From Oxyruncus cristatus (taxonomy: Eukaryota > Chordata > Aves > Passeriformes > Cotingidae), in the NCBI GenBank assembly GCA_013399855.1, contig VXAY01000169.1, positions 406,263 through 470,262 on the forward strand: 64,000 nt of DNA. The letters run 5' to 3'. A model generated the notes under the pieces. The model searched no databases. It saw only the letters and a program-made list of their open reading frames with translations, and was not told where the DNA came from. The translations under genes and the position numbers were made by a program. Of this stretch, positions 54,101 to 64,000 are shown one piece after another; position 1 is the first letter of the stretch; each line of letters starts with the position of its first letter.

Positions 54101-54930
54101 GTTAAAAGAATTGATTATCTAGAGCAGGAGAAAGGAAGAGCAAGAAGAAAAACTATTCCTCAAGTCACAAGGGCTTTCAGAGAACAAAAATGCTGTAAGA
54201 CAGTTGGGAACTAAATGAATACAGATAAAACACAAATTTTCAGTGTAAAAAGTCATATAAAGACTGCACACACCATGCCCTGCTTCCAAACCTGACTCTG
54301 CAATGCAGCCACAAGCACACCAACAACCCCTTCTCCCTCTGCCCATTTTATATCTGTTGGCAGCCAACACACATGGAACAGTTCAAAGCCAGCCAGGGAC
54401 ACTTTGGCTATCTTCAGAGCAAGAAGGCAAGCACCCTGTTGCTCTGCCACTTGTCTGTGTCACAGTGCCAGGCAGGATCACGAAGAACAGAAGGTTTGTA
54501 GACATCCCGTTACCAAAAGGGAGAAAAAAAAACCCTGCAGAGGGATGGCTAAGGAAGGTGGACGGATGCCAACAATGAGCTACCAGCAAATGTGACTAGC
54601 TTGCCTCTTGTCCAGAAAAGCAGCACCTTGGGGGGACCCCTGGATGAGCAGGGTTCCAGTAGACTCCACCTTCAGCTCAATGTTTTACTGGCATGGAAAT
54701 GGCTCAAAGTGGGGCAGCACGTAATAGATGCTGCCTATGAAGTCTGTTGCAAATCCAGGTCAACTGGTTTGCTCCAGCAACGTTTAAAAAAAAAAAAAAT
54801 TACAGTTTCTCCCCAATAATCAGGAGGCACAACTTCCCTTAGAAAAAGTCCGTAGTGAGTTAGATCATTGGTCCAAATACTTGGAGGACAACTCTGTTTT
54901 TGTGTGACGACACGGCCAGAGGACACCATC
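48130..54930. other. SOAT1 3-prime UTR and spacer towards AXDND1
   Basis: By synteny this should contain the SOAT1 3-prime UTR on the right and the 5-prime half of AXDND1 on the left, but no further AXDND1 exon could be recognised. AATAAA signals on the SOAT1 strand occur near 51026-51031 and 50359-50364; which, if any, ends SOAT1 is unknown. A GC- and pyrimidine-rich island-like tract covers about 51460-51790. An open frame of 183 codons on the plus strand at 48385-48936 has no family resemblance. Confidence 0.4.
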
Positions 54931-54931
54931 T

Positions 54932-54988
54932 TCACATCTTCGTATGACACGACCACGAGCGTGGCTTTAAATAGTCCAGGAACGTGGG
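54932..54988 (-). CDS. SOAT1: SOAT1 terminal coding exon
   Basis: After GTTTTTTAG it reads [18 protein letters not shown] and TGA. Human ends PTFLDYVRPRSWTCRYVF, so the last four residues differ but the Cys is kept. Too short to appear as a long open frame. Confidence 0.93.
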   Translation of the reverse strand, partial: PTFLDYLKPRSWSCHTKM

Positions 54989-57900
54989 CTAAAAAACACG
55001 GAGAGGCAGTGAGTTAGTCACAGATGCCCCTGAAGTCAAACTTCCCCAGCAGGAAAGATCAAACCACATGTCCACACCCTGCAACCCTGTTCTAACCCTC
55101 ACTAAACAGTGCCTGGAAGTGCAGCTACAGCCACAAGTCCTCGTGCATCTGATAAATGCTGTGCCCAGCAGCATGTCGTATCAAGAAGCCAAGTCATTTA
55201 CAATGGCAAACTCTTAATTGAGGGGAATCAAACTTAAAATAGAGGTTGCCTGAGGATACCTTTGGTTAACACTGAGATCAGCTTGTACAGCAGGAAGTTT
55301 TACGTAGTCTGGTACTCAAGAAAAGGAGATACAAGTCAGAGAAGACACCCCAACAAAACCCCAAACTGACTATTTACAGGTGACCATTTCTCACTGCCAC
55401 CCACTCTGGCCTGGGAGAGGCACAACAGCCACAGTTTTTCTGGGCCTCCCATGAAAGTTTCTCCTGACCTCCATCCCCACAGCCTAAGTGAGGTTTAGCA
55501 TAGTGGTTTGTATCCACAGAAATGTGGGAAAACCACCCTCAGTTTCAAGCAGTGAAATACAACCAGCATAGAAAGAGCACTACTGAAAGCACTTCTGTTC
55601 GGGAGCCTGCAGACTGAGTAGCTCCTACTGCCAAAAAGCCTCGTGCCACGTAACTTCTGCCATGTCCCCACAGCAGGACAGGGCCAGCCCCCTGGTTATC
55701 GCACAGGGCAGGTGGGTCACTCACGTTTTCCGTAGGGCAGTACTGGCGCGCGTACCACTCCTGGCTGTAGAGGCAGATGATGACACCTTGGCCCAGGAAG
55801 AGGGAAGTCCACATGATCACATTCCAGATGGGCCCTTTCCGGCGGTCATTGAGGGTGAAGTTGAAGACCACTGGAAAGAGGTGAAACCAGAAGCATTGTT
55901 CAGAGGCAAACTCAAGAAAGATCAACTGATTTCACTGCATCTTCCCCTCCCTTCATCTCTGGAGCAAGAAGGCCACTCTGTGAGATCAGTATAGGGCAAG
56001 AAAATCTGATTATGCTTGGTAATAGAGCAACTACTATTGTTTGCCAACAAGGTGGCCCAGCTTGTGCCTCTGGAGATCAGTATCTCTGCTACACCCCTGA
56101 CAAGACATGGCAGAGGGGGCCTAGAGATTACTGGAGCCCTCTACCTCAAGATGCAAAGTGAAATGCAAGAGCTCCAACTTCTAAGTAGGCTCTTCCCCAA
56201 TGTAGTAGCAGAGCTTTGCCTGTCTTACACTAGAACTTTGAAGAGGAAGACCTACAACCTGCTGACACACAGCAAATCAACTGCAGCTTGGCAAAGAGGA
56301 AGCAGTGCTATTAAACTATGTGCAGTGTCACAGGATCAGCAGTATATCACATAGGACTCTCTTCCTCTTCACCAATACCTTGTTCATTGAAGTCCCAAGC
56401 TTCAAAATCCTGTGTGTATATAGATATATATCTACTGAGCTGGAGTCACTAAAGTTGGACTCAGTTGCAACCCTGGGACAAGAAACAGTCTTGTGTGTTA
56501 GTGCTTAAAGAACAACTGGATCATTATCAGAAGGGCAAAACATGCTTTAAAAAAATCCCCACAGCCCACTCTCTTACCTCCAAAGCATGTAAACAGGCAA
56601 AAGAGAACTGGATAGAAGAAGCCAAAGCAGATGCTGAGGACGTACTCGTGCACAACAGCTGACACAGTGAAGACAGACAGCATAGCTGCTGCTCTGAACT
56701 TCTTACCAAAAAACTGGAAGAGAGGAGGATACCAAGTATTAGGAGCTACTCTGATTTGTGTTGTATTTGTTTGTTTCAACATTCATTTTTTTTTTTTCCC
56801 CTGAGGTAAGAAGGGCCTCCTCCAGCCAAGAGGCACACACGACATGTTCAGTGCTTGACAGAGCACCTTGGGGTTTAGTTGTGTTTCTTCAGGCATATTT
56901 CTGGGCTCCTACATAGGTTCTCAGGTTCAGCCCACTCATGAAGTATCTACCACAGCTCATCAAAACAGTGTAATGTGAGTTCTAGCTCTGAGTCAATCCC
57001 TGCATTCCTGCATCTCAGACCCACAGTTTGCACACATTAAGGACCTGGAAATGAGCAATGGATCTCTCTCTCTAAAAAGCACAGTGGATACCCACACCAG
57101 CTGAGGTGAGACATTTTCGTGCTTCTCAATGGATTGGGATGCTGCACCTTGACAAAGGTACTGTTTTGCCCAGTAGTTAAATGTTTAATTAACAAAAGAA
57201 CACATCTGCTTGTTACTCACCCAAAGGAAGTCCCTGTAGGCATAGTAATAGAGCCAGTCATGTACTACCACATTCCAGGTTCGGTAGTAGTTTGCATAGG
57301 AGGTGGAATTCCACCAGTCCTGAAAGCACAGTTGAAAGACTATAAATCTAATTAAGTATAAACCATTCTACAGAGCTTTTCTAGGATATCATCAAATTGA
57401 GAAATACTGAACAGAATAATCCCAAGCTAACATATCAATTTGGCTACGAAAAAACACTTTCCATCGCACTTTCAACATTCTAGTTGGTATATTAAAGGTT
57501 TTATTAGGTATATTAGGTTTTATCCCAAACTGCAGGTGGCTGATGTGATAGAAGAAAAAAAAAAACAGTGCTAGTGGAGCTGCTGGGTAGGTCTGGTGGC
57601 TGGTTCTGTTTGTGCACGGGGTGTATCACCTTAAAGCAACTCAGACTGCCAAGCGGAAATCAAATCTCTTCTACAGCACAGCAACAAACTTGAGCTTTAA
57701 AAGCACAAAAGCAAAACCCCATGGACACTTTGTTGGGTAAAACAACCTTCAGTTTCCTCCTCTTTCCTTTTCATCAGGGCAGTGACCTTTAGAAGCTTTA
57801 TAAGCTCTAACTGCTGGTTCTTACCTTGTAGAACATCCTGTCTGCAAAGCGCAGCATCTCGGCAAACGCATTGAGCCAACAGTGCAGGAATGCGAAGAAC

Positions 57901-60900
57901 ACCAGGAAAAGAATCAGTACACCTGGAAACAAGGGAGATACAGGCTGGTTCTGTAGTGTTTTCTCTCAGCTACACGCAAGAGCATGAAACACAGTCAAGG
58001 CTGTTCTTACGGGCACTGGCACAGAGATTTACTGGTTTGTACAGGTAGCATGAAAGTGTTCCACTTTCTCACCACACCAGGCCACGTTTAACCCAGAGAG
58101 CAACAGCAAGGCTGCCACAGAGCCTACAGCTTTGAAGACAGTTAAATTGAAACCCCAGCTTTTACTCTGTGCTGCTGATTCTGAAGATGAACGCCGTAAG
58201 GCTGAAATCTGTCCAGAAGATGTCCTTTGCTGATCTCTGCCTGCCATGAATACATCTCATATGAAGCACTTCTCCCTCCCACCTCTCCCACGAGTCGCTC
58301 ATGAATCCTGGCCTTACCTGGCAGAATGGAGTTGAAGATGCACAGGACCAGCCCTCGAAGATTGAAGGTTTCTTGGCTACTGTTGTGAAACTGAGGAATG
58401 CAGAGTCTCACAAAGATGTAGTAGGCATAGAAAAGTGAACCAAGCACCTGGAACAAAAATACCCACAAATCTGACTTCATAAGAGAAATACACAATTAAC
58501 ACATCACCGCTTGCCAGCTCCAGGAGAGAACAGCAGCTGCCAACACAAGCCAAAATAATTTATTTTATATTGCTGCCAATAAACCTCCCTAAGGATCCAG
58601 GCTCAAAGTAAGCCACAGCAATCCCTGTAGCTCACTGACAGCCAGCAGCAAAATCAACTTGTCTTTTCTACTCCAGCAGCTGTCAGCTCCTCCCAGTCCT
58701 AGCAGCTCACAAGCTATGACACAAAAGAGTAGCCTGTGATCTAGGGCCAAGACAAGGGCAGAAATAATTGAAAAATACTTACTGTACTTAAATCTAATAC
58801 TAAATCTTACTTTTCTTTCATCCCAAAGGACATGTTTACAGGCCAAACCACCTCAGGCTTTCTCTGGCTCATGAACCCATGTTCTGGATGCTGATTCCAA
58901 AATGCAAGTCAGTGTTTAACTGCTCTGCTGCAAGGCAGGTGTGTGCTCTGTCACCCTCTTCAGTCCAAGAGCAAAGCAGCCACAGGCCTGTTTGTGCTGC
59001 CTTTTTTCCCCCCCTACATTGTTTTGCTTTTTAAACCACATTGTGTGACAGGAAAGGTTTCAGTCACACAAATCCATTGCTTGGAAACACATCCACAAGA
59101 AGCTTTTGAAGCTTGTGGCCACAAATGTGAAGAACCAGTCAACCTTAAGCTCAAATAAGCACCGGAGATTTGGACTCCAGGCCTCATTATTTCCAAATTG
59201 CTCTGAGTATCTGCAGGGAGGCAGCTGTGCCAATGCACTACAATCAGGGTAAAGAAAGAAAGCCAATGCATGGGTATTGCTCTACAGACACACACAGCTT
59301 TTTTATCTGGAATGGAGGCTAAAGGCTTGTTTAAGTAAAGACTTTTACGTTCTTTTCTTTCTTTGACACAACCATTAGTGCACCGAGATCACAGTTTCTT
59401 TTTTAGTCACCAAAAGGTATTCTTCTCTGGTAAGCCCACACCAAGTAAAGAGTGATTTAATGCCAAGGGGAGAGCTGTTGAGCCACACAGCTTGGATGAT
59501 CTCCAAAGGTGCACCCTGGAGAAGGTTGCACTACTCACCTGTGCAAACTTGGTGGCTACGTAGCCCCATCTTATCGTGGGATTCCTGGGAAAAAGAACAC
59601 ATGATACCACAGCTAAATAGGACCTCAAAGCAGCAAACCCCTCCCCTTCAATTACTGATTTTACTGACCCATTCCCTGACAAAACCCAGGTTTTGAATTC
59701 CAGAAATCTTAACCTTCTGACATCCAAGGGGATGTCTGCCCAAACTGCTGGTTCTTTGCTTTTCAATTCCAGCAATTCCATAAATGGAAAGGTATCTGGA
59801 GGGCAGCACTGTACAGTTACGTAGGAAGGGGGGGATGTGCCCAACAGTCACATAAAGGACTGCTGACTTCACACTGCCAAAGAGCAACTCAGCCATGTAC
59901 AGAAAAGTTTGGGAGTTTCCACTTTTAAAGGCTTCAGCCTCTCCCCTCAAACTCGAAACAGGGCTGCTTATTAGCACCACATAAAACACACCAGCCTGTT
60001 GCAGGAACTATCCATCACTAGATAATCTGTAGCAAGTTCTTTATTTGCTTCACTTCAACTGTGTTTCCCAAGGAAATAAAAGCAGAACTGTAAAGTCAAA
60101 ATACTATAAGCATTAGAGTGAGTTTCCAGGAGCAAGCCCTGCCCTTGCCATGGCTTTACCACACCTTTGTGAAAGCTCTTAGTCGTTAATTAATCACACC
60201 CAGGGATGCTTCATGTTGGCTTCAGTGTTCAGACTACTTTCATGTTCTGCTGTTGCTCACGTTACCTGGGATAGTTGTCTCTGTAGATGAGGGTGGGAGC
60301 AAAGAGGAAGTACAGGTACTGAGAGATCCTGGGAACAGGTACTGTGCCTGGGCAGAGGGGGAAATAAAAAACCAAAAAGAAGACTCTGCAATCTTTTTGC
60401 TTACTGACAGTTCTGTTTCCCCAGTACCCTTTCACAACACAGAACCCTTATCAACTCAGAAACCTCAGTCTGGAACTAAAGGGATGGGATTTACAGAGAA
60501 TAAAACAAAGTACACCTTTGAGATGGAGTCTCCCCACCAGGAAGCCCAGTTAACAAGTGAGGGTAACTAAGTAACTAGCTGTTAACAGCTTGGTATCCCA
60601 TTTCCTTTCCTCCTAGGGAAGATGAAGCTCTAAGGCCTGTCTCAAGGCGTGGGTTCAGTTCAGCTCTAGCATGTCTTGCTTAAAGGGCTTCTATTCTACA
60701 GCTGCTGCCATTTCAACAGGAACACTGAGCTGGAAGTGGGCTGGCAACCTCCAAACCTGCTTTTTTGCTCCTAAAAGCAGAAATAGGGGGTCTATAGAAT
60801 GAAAACTTCAGGTCCAGAGATGACTTAGACCTGAACAACAGACAAGCTCATTGCCTAAGGCCAAATGAAAAGGCTCAGGCTGAAATTATCATGCAGAGCC

Positions 60901-62477
60901 CTTTGACCTCTCCATCCCAGGTCACCCTTTCAAATCCCACCTCTCCAGCTCAGGAGGGCAGCTCAAAGTAATTGAGGGGAAATTAGAGCTGGCTTATGCC
61001 CTGCTGTAAAATGAAGCAGGGCAAGTTACTCACTGGACTTGTCCTTCACCGAGGACAGGACTCTGGGTACATTCTCCCGGATGAAGGAATAAGCCTTCAT
61101 AACAAGACGGACCTGTAAGGCCAAGAGAACAGCAGCATAATACTCTCACTTTCCAGTAAAGACTGGATCAAACATTTTACAGCAAGACCTTCAACACCTT
61201 TCTCTCCAATTTACTCCTTGTAGAAGTAGTAAAGAGTTACTTCCTCCACCCACAAGCCTGTTTAACTGACATGAATTTAAAACTCTGCAAAGTGAAACCT
61301 GCAGTAACAATCACGGCCCAGGAGAGTCAAAACATCTCACTTACACTCATGGGATCACCACATACACAAGGACCCTGAATAACACCAGCAAGTCCCTAAC
61401 CAGCTAATATTAACTTAAAATTAAAGAGAAACCCCCCTATCCCTTTCAGTAGGCCAGGATGCTTCAATGCCTTGAAAACGACTCCTGGAAGCCAGATGTG
61501 TTGTACAGCAATTACCACTACCTGGGGATAAGGTGGTGCCACATGTAAATAGTGCACAGCTGCAGAGCAGGGGGGTTTTTGTTCTGCTTTAACACTGAAG
61601 AGCCAAAAGAGGGCCAGTCCAAGGTTAATTCTTAAAGCTACACTCATCTCCGACCATTCTTGTTTTAACCTGATGGTCTGACCAGACCACTTTTGTACTC
61701 TTCCCCTGCTTCCCCCCTCACCACAAAAAAAAGTCCCACTTTCAATGAAGTTCTGACTGCAGAGCAAAGACACTTGTTTCTTGGGAACAGAAATGGAAAC
61801 AGGAACCACTTGACAACCATGTTCTTGCTTTTTTTGGGGGTTGTTTTTATAAGAGGAATGTTACAGCTTCCTTGTAAACTATGGCACAATGTGTTCTTGA
61901 AGTTTGTTTTAAGCATTTAGCATCCTCAAGACAACTAGAAATAAGCGGAATTTCAACCCTGAAGTAAAAAAAAAACCACAGTAAAATCTGAAATAGAAGG
62001 TAAAAACCCACAAGTGGTTTCCAGGTCAAAATTAAGTGTACTATCTACTCTTTCTCAAGTCACAGACAAACTCAAACCACAGCCCTGGCTTAATTTGACG
62101 AATAAAAGTAACACTTGACTCCTTTAGGGAGAAGGACCCTTTCCATTTTGAAAATGAAATTCAGTATACCCAAAAATACAGGGTAGGGTCTTACCTGCTC
62201 CAGTATGACAATGAAACGGGAAGCTGGAGGCAGGGCATAGGCTACAGCAACATAGGTTGGTCCAAAGCCAAGCCCAGCTATTTGGAAGAGTGTGAACAAC
62301 ATCCCATAGAAGAAAGAGTGGATCGCACGATGGGAGGAACTGCAGTAGCCTTGGGCCCACCAGGCAAAAAGGTTGTATGGAATGACAACTGTGGCACTGA
62401 ACATGCACAGCCAAGTACAGAAGACAACTGGGAACTTTCCAAAAACAAAGACCAAGAGATCAAATCCAAGGACCAGC
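54932..62477 (-). CDS. SOAT1: SOAT1, sterol O-acyltransferase 1 (last ten coding exons, 5-prime part outside window)
   Basis: SOAT1 (ACAT1) is a multi-pass ER membrane enzyme of the MBOAT family that joins a fatty acyl group from acyl-CoA to cholesterol, making cholesteryl esters for storage. Exons in order: 62477-62195, 61112-61034, 60347-60266, 59584-59539, 58447-58318, 57922-57825, 57319-57221, 56713-56578, 55870-55725, 54988-54932. All phases agree, giving about 384 residues; human has 550, so about 165 N-terminal residues lie past base 64000. Visible landmarks are the FYKDWWN motif, the catalytic His in SAVVHEY, and the two C-terminal cysteines (RQYC, SWSC) that form a lumenal disulfide in human. 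It may instead be SOAT2, but sequence and synteny favour SOAT1. Confidence 0.96.
55725..55870 (-). CDS. SOAT1: SOAT1 exon
   Basis: [48 protein letters not shown]. Acceptor CTCTTTCCAG, donor AAC/GTGAGT. Contains one of the two disulfide cysteines. Confidence 0.97.
56578..56713 (-). CDS. SOAT1: SOAT1 exon with catalytic histidine
   Basis: [20 protein letters not shown] then [20 protein letters not shown]. The His in VVHEY is the invariant MBOAT catalytic residue. Acceptor CTCTCTTCCAG, donor GGAG/GTAAGA. Confidence 0.97.
57221..57319 (-). CDS. SOAT1: SOAT1 exon (DWWN and NYYRTWN)
   Basis: 33 codons: [20 protein letters not shown] then [13 protein letters not shown]. With the previous exon it forms the SOAT/DGAT signature FYKDWWN. 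Acceptor GCTTTCAG, donor TGG/GTGAGT. Confidence 0.98.
57825..57922 (-). CDS. SOAT1: SOAT1 exon
   Basis: [20 protein letters not shown] then [12 protein letters not shown]. Acceptor TTGTTTCCAG, donor AAG/GTAAGA. Nearly identical to mammalian [20 protein letters not shown]. Confidence 0.98.
58318..58447 (-). CDS. SOAT1: SOAT1 exon
   Basis: [20 protein letters not shown], a variable loop [12 protein letters not shown], then [12 protein letters not shown]. Acceptor TTGTTCCAG, donor CCAG/GTAAGG. Confidence 0.96.
59539..59584 (-). CDS. SOAT1: SOAT1 exon
   Basis: 46 bases encoding [15 protein letters not shown] (human NPTVRWGYVAMKFAQ), the first base finishing the Arg codon of YPR. Acceptor CTTTTTCCCAG, donor CAG/GTGAGT. 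Confidence 0.97.
60266..60347 (-). CDS. SOAT1: SOAT1 exon
   Basis: [20 protein letters not shown] then YRDNYPR, matching human [20 protein letters not shown]. Acceptor CTCTGCCCAG, donor CCAG/GTAACG. Confidence 0.97.
61034..61112 (-). CDS. SOAT1: SOAT1 exon
   Basis: [20 protein letters not shown] then SVKDKS, matching human [19 protein letters not shown]. Acceptor CCTTACAG, donor TCCA/GTGAGT. Confidence 0.97.
62195..62477 (-). CDS. SOAT1: SOAT1 exon, first one in the window
   Basis: 283 bases, several membrane segments: [60 protein letters not shown]. Acceptor GTGCCTTCTAG, donor CAG/GTAAGA. The exon before it is not in the remaining 1.5 kb. Confidence 0.96.
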
Positions 62478-62479
62478 CT

Positions 62480-64000
62480 AGAAGGCACAAGGAAAGAGAC
62501 AATATTCAGTGTCCATTGTTTAACTATAAATAATTCTAGTCCACTAAGGGGCTACAAAACACAAAGCTTCCAGATCGTAATTGTTTGACAGTTGGGACAG
62601 GAGTGACCATGGCAATAGCAAGCTTTAAGTGACCACTCTCAAATATACCAGAAAATAAATGGAGGACTCATGCCATCAGGGCACATAATTAAGGCTTAAT
62701 TAAGCACATCTTTAAGATCAGCACGTGCTTTAAGAATATGCTCAAGCTCATCCCTGCTGAGAACAAGCATGTGACTAAATGATCCAGTGCTGAACCAGAG
62801 TCCGAAGAGAGCTTTTGGGGAACACTCCCATGACATGGTCACTGAGAATCAGTTCTTCCCAGAAGTTTAACACCTAAAGAGCCTTTTTCCCCATCTCTAT
62901 ATGCAAGGGGTACTTTAACATGCACCACTCAGCTCTAGTTTAATCCTGCTTTGTGAGATCTGTGGGCACTCCACACGGATTCGGTTTAGAAGTTACCCAG
63001 AAGGCTCAGGGTCATTAGATGGTCAGTCCAAATATGTCCAACTGGTGTGCACCAGGTACTTCAGTCCATTAAATGAAGCTTGATACATAAGGACATAAAC
63101 AAAAGGATGTGCAACTTGACTGGCTACCACAGCCACCAGAGCTCACTCCTGCGGTAAGCAGCTCTTCTAAACTAAGATCAGAGGAGATGATAGCACAGTA
63201 CACCAACAAGAAGTATTTGTTCTCATGTGGAAGCTCAACTGCAAACTGAATCCAAATGATCAGATCTAGCTAAAGACACAGTAATTATTCTTTACCTTTT
63301 TTTTTTTTCTTAAGTAATCAGGGATTTTAGAGGTAAATACTGGTTGATCTTAGAGGTAAATACCAATTCTCCCCAGTGTCCATGCACTAGTAAGTTAGGA
63401 TCAGCTAAACATTCAATGGCACATGAGTCTGTTCTTATACTCAGACAAGGGAGACAGTGATTATGATCGAGATACAGCTCTAGTTTTGTACACCAAAGGG
63501 CAGATAATCAGCAAGATAAACATGTAATCCTCCTTGTGTACATGAGATACAGCTTGCCAAAACACTATTTAAGCAACAAGCAAGTGTGAGGAAAGCAGCC
63601 TTTCACAATTTTTTTTCCACAACTGGCTACCTGCAAAGCACTGTCTTAGCAGAGGCTGTGCCAACATCCTTGAGATTTTTCCCCAGGAAAAACAAAGTTC
63701 TATTTTTATTCAAGCACAAGTACTGTATTCCAGAGCTGTCATTTTTAAACAGAGGAAGGACTATTTCAAGTTTTTCTAAACAGAGTCTTTCTTCAAGCAA
63801 CACAAGCAGCTGAAAGCTACCTTCTCATTAGAGATGTTCAATTGAAGTAGTCCATGTTCCCTTTTGCAAGACTCGTGATGAACTAAGCACGTCAGGCCAG
63901 ACTGTGCTGGCTACAATTCTCAGGTAGTGCATCCATTTGTAGTATTTTCCTAATATCCAGTTATCCAAATTGAAATGATCCTATCCCCTCAAGAGGAATT
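62480..64000. other. SOAT1 intron
   Basis: No exon matching the upstream SOAT1 segment (human VVDYIDEGR region) was found, so the whole tail of the window is intron on the minus-strand gene. No repeat family was recognised. Confidence 0.6.

Overview
This window is vertebrate nuclear DNA, almost certainly from a bird. The genes have short introns with GT-AG junctions, the interspersed repeats are CR1 LINE fragments typical of birds, and a 20-base run of N marks an assembly gap. No bacterial genes, tRNA, rRNA or CRISPR array was seen. The species cannot be named from the sequence.

The genes match the human 1q25 block in reverse complement: (FAM163A side) - TDRD5 (minus) - NPHS2 (plus) - AXDND1 (minus) - SOAT1 (minus). 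1-18 kb has no recognisable coding exon. It holds a CpG island at about 6.3-6.8 kb which, by synteny, may be the promoter and non-coding first exon of FAM163A. 18.3-28.5 kb is TDRD5, a germline piRNA-pathway Tudor/LOTUS protein. Ten coding exons could be joined into one open frame of 603 codons with matching splice phases. 28.5-31.3 kb is the head-to-head spacer between TDRD5 and NPHS2, with a CpG island, the gap, a CR1 fragment and a long AATT microsatellite. 31.28-36.93 kb is NPHS2 (podocin), complete in eight exons (382 codons plus stop). 40-47 kb holds part of AXDND1, an axonemal-dynein-light-chain-domain gene, of which only mid and C-terminal exons are recognisable. 54.9-62.5 kb carries the last ten coding exons of SOAT1, the ER cholesterol acyltransferase; its first exons lie beyond base 64000.

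The genes are neighbours by ancestry, not partners in one pathway: TDRD5 acts in germ-cell transposon silencing, NPHS2 in the kidney slit diaphragm, AXDND1 is expected in cilia or sperm, and SOAT1 works in lipid storage. The most unusual points are in TDRD5. Its second-LOTUS exon ends in a 30-bp tandem repeat that copies the splice donor three times in the same phase. The third LOTUS domain of mammalian TDRD5 is not recognisable, with a possible decayed remnant in the expected intron. AXDND1 also appears to lack its conserved N-terminal half here. I found no clearly new system; the findings are gene-structure anomalies and structural repeats.
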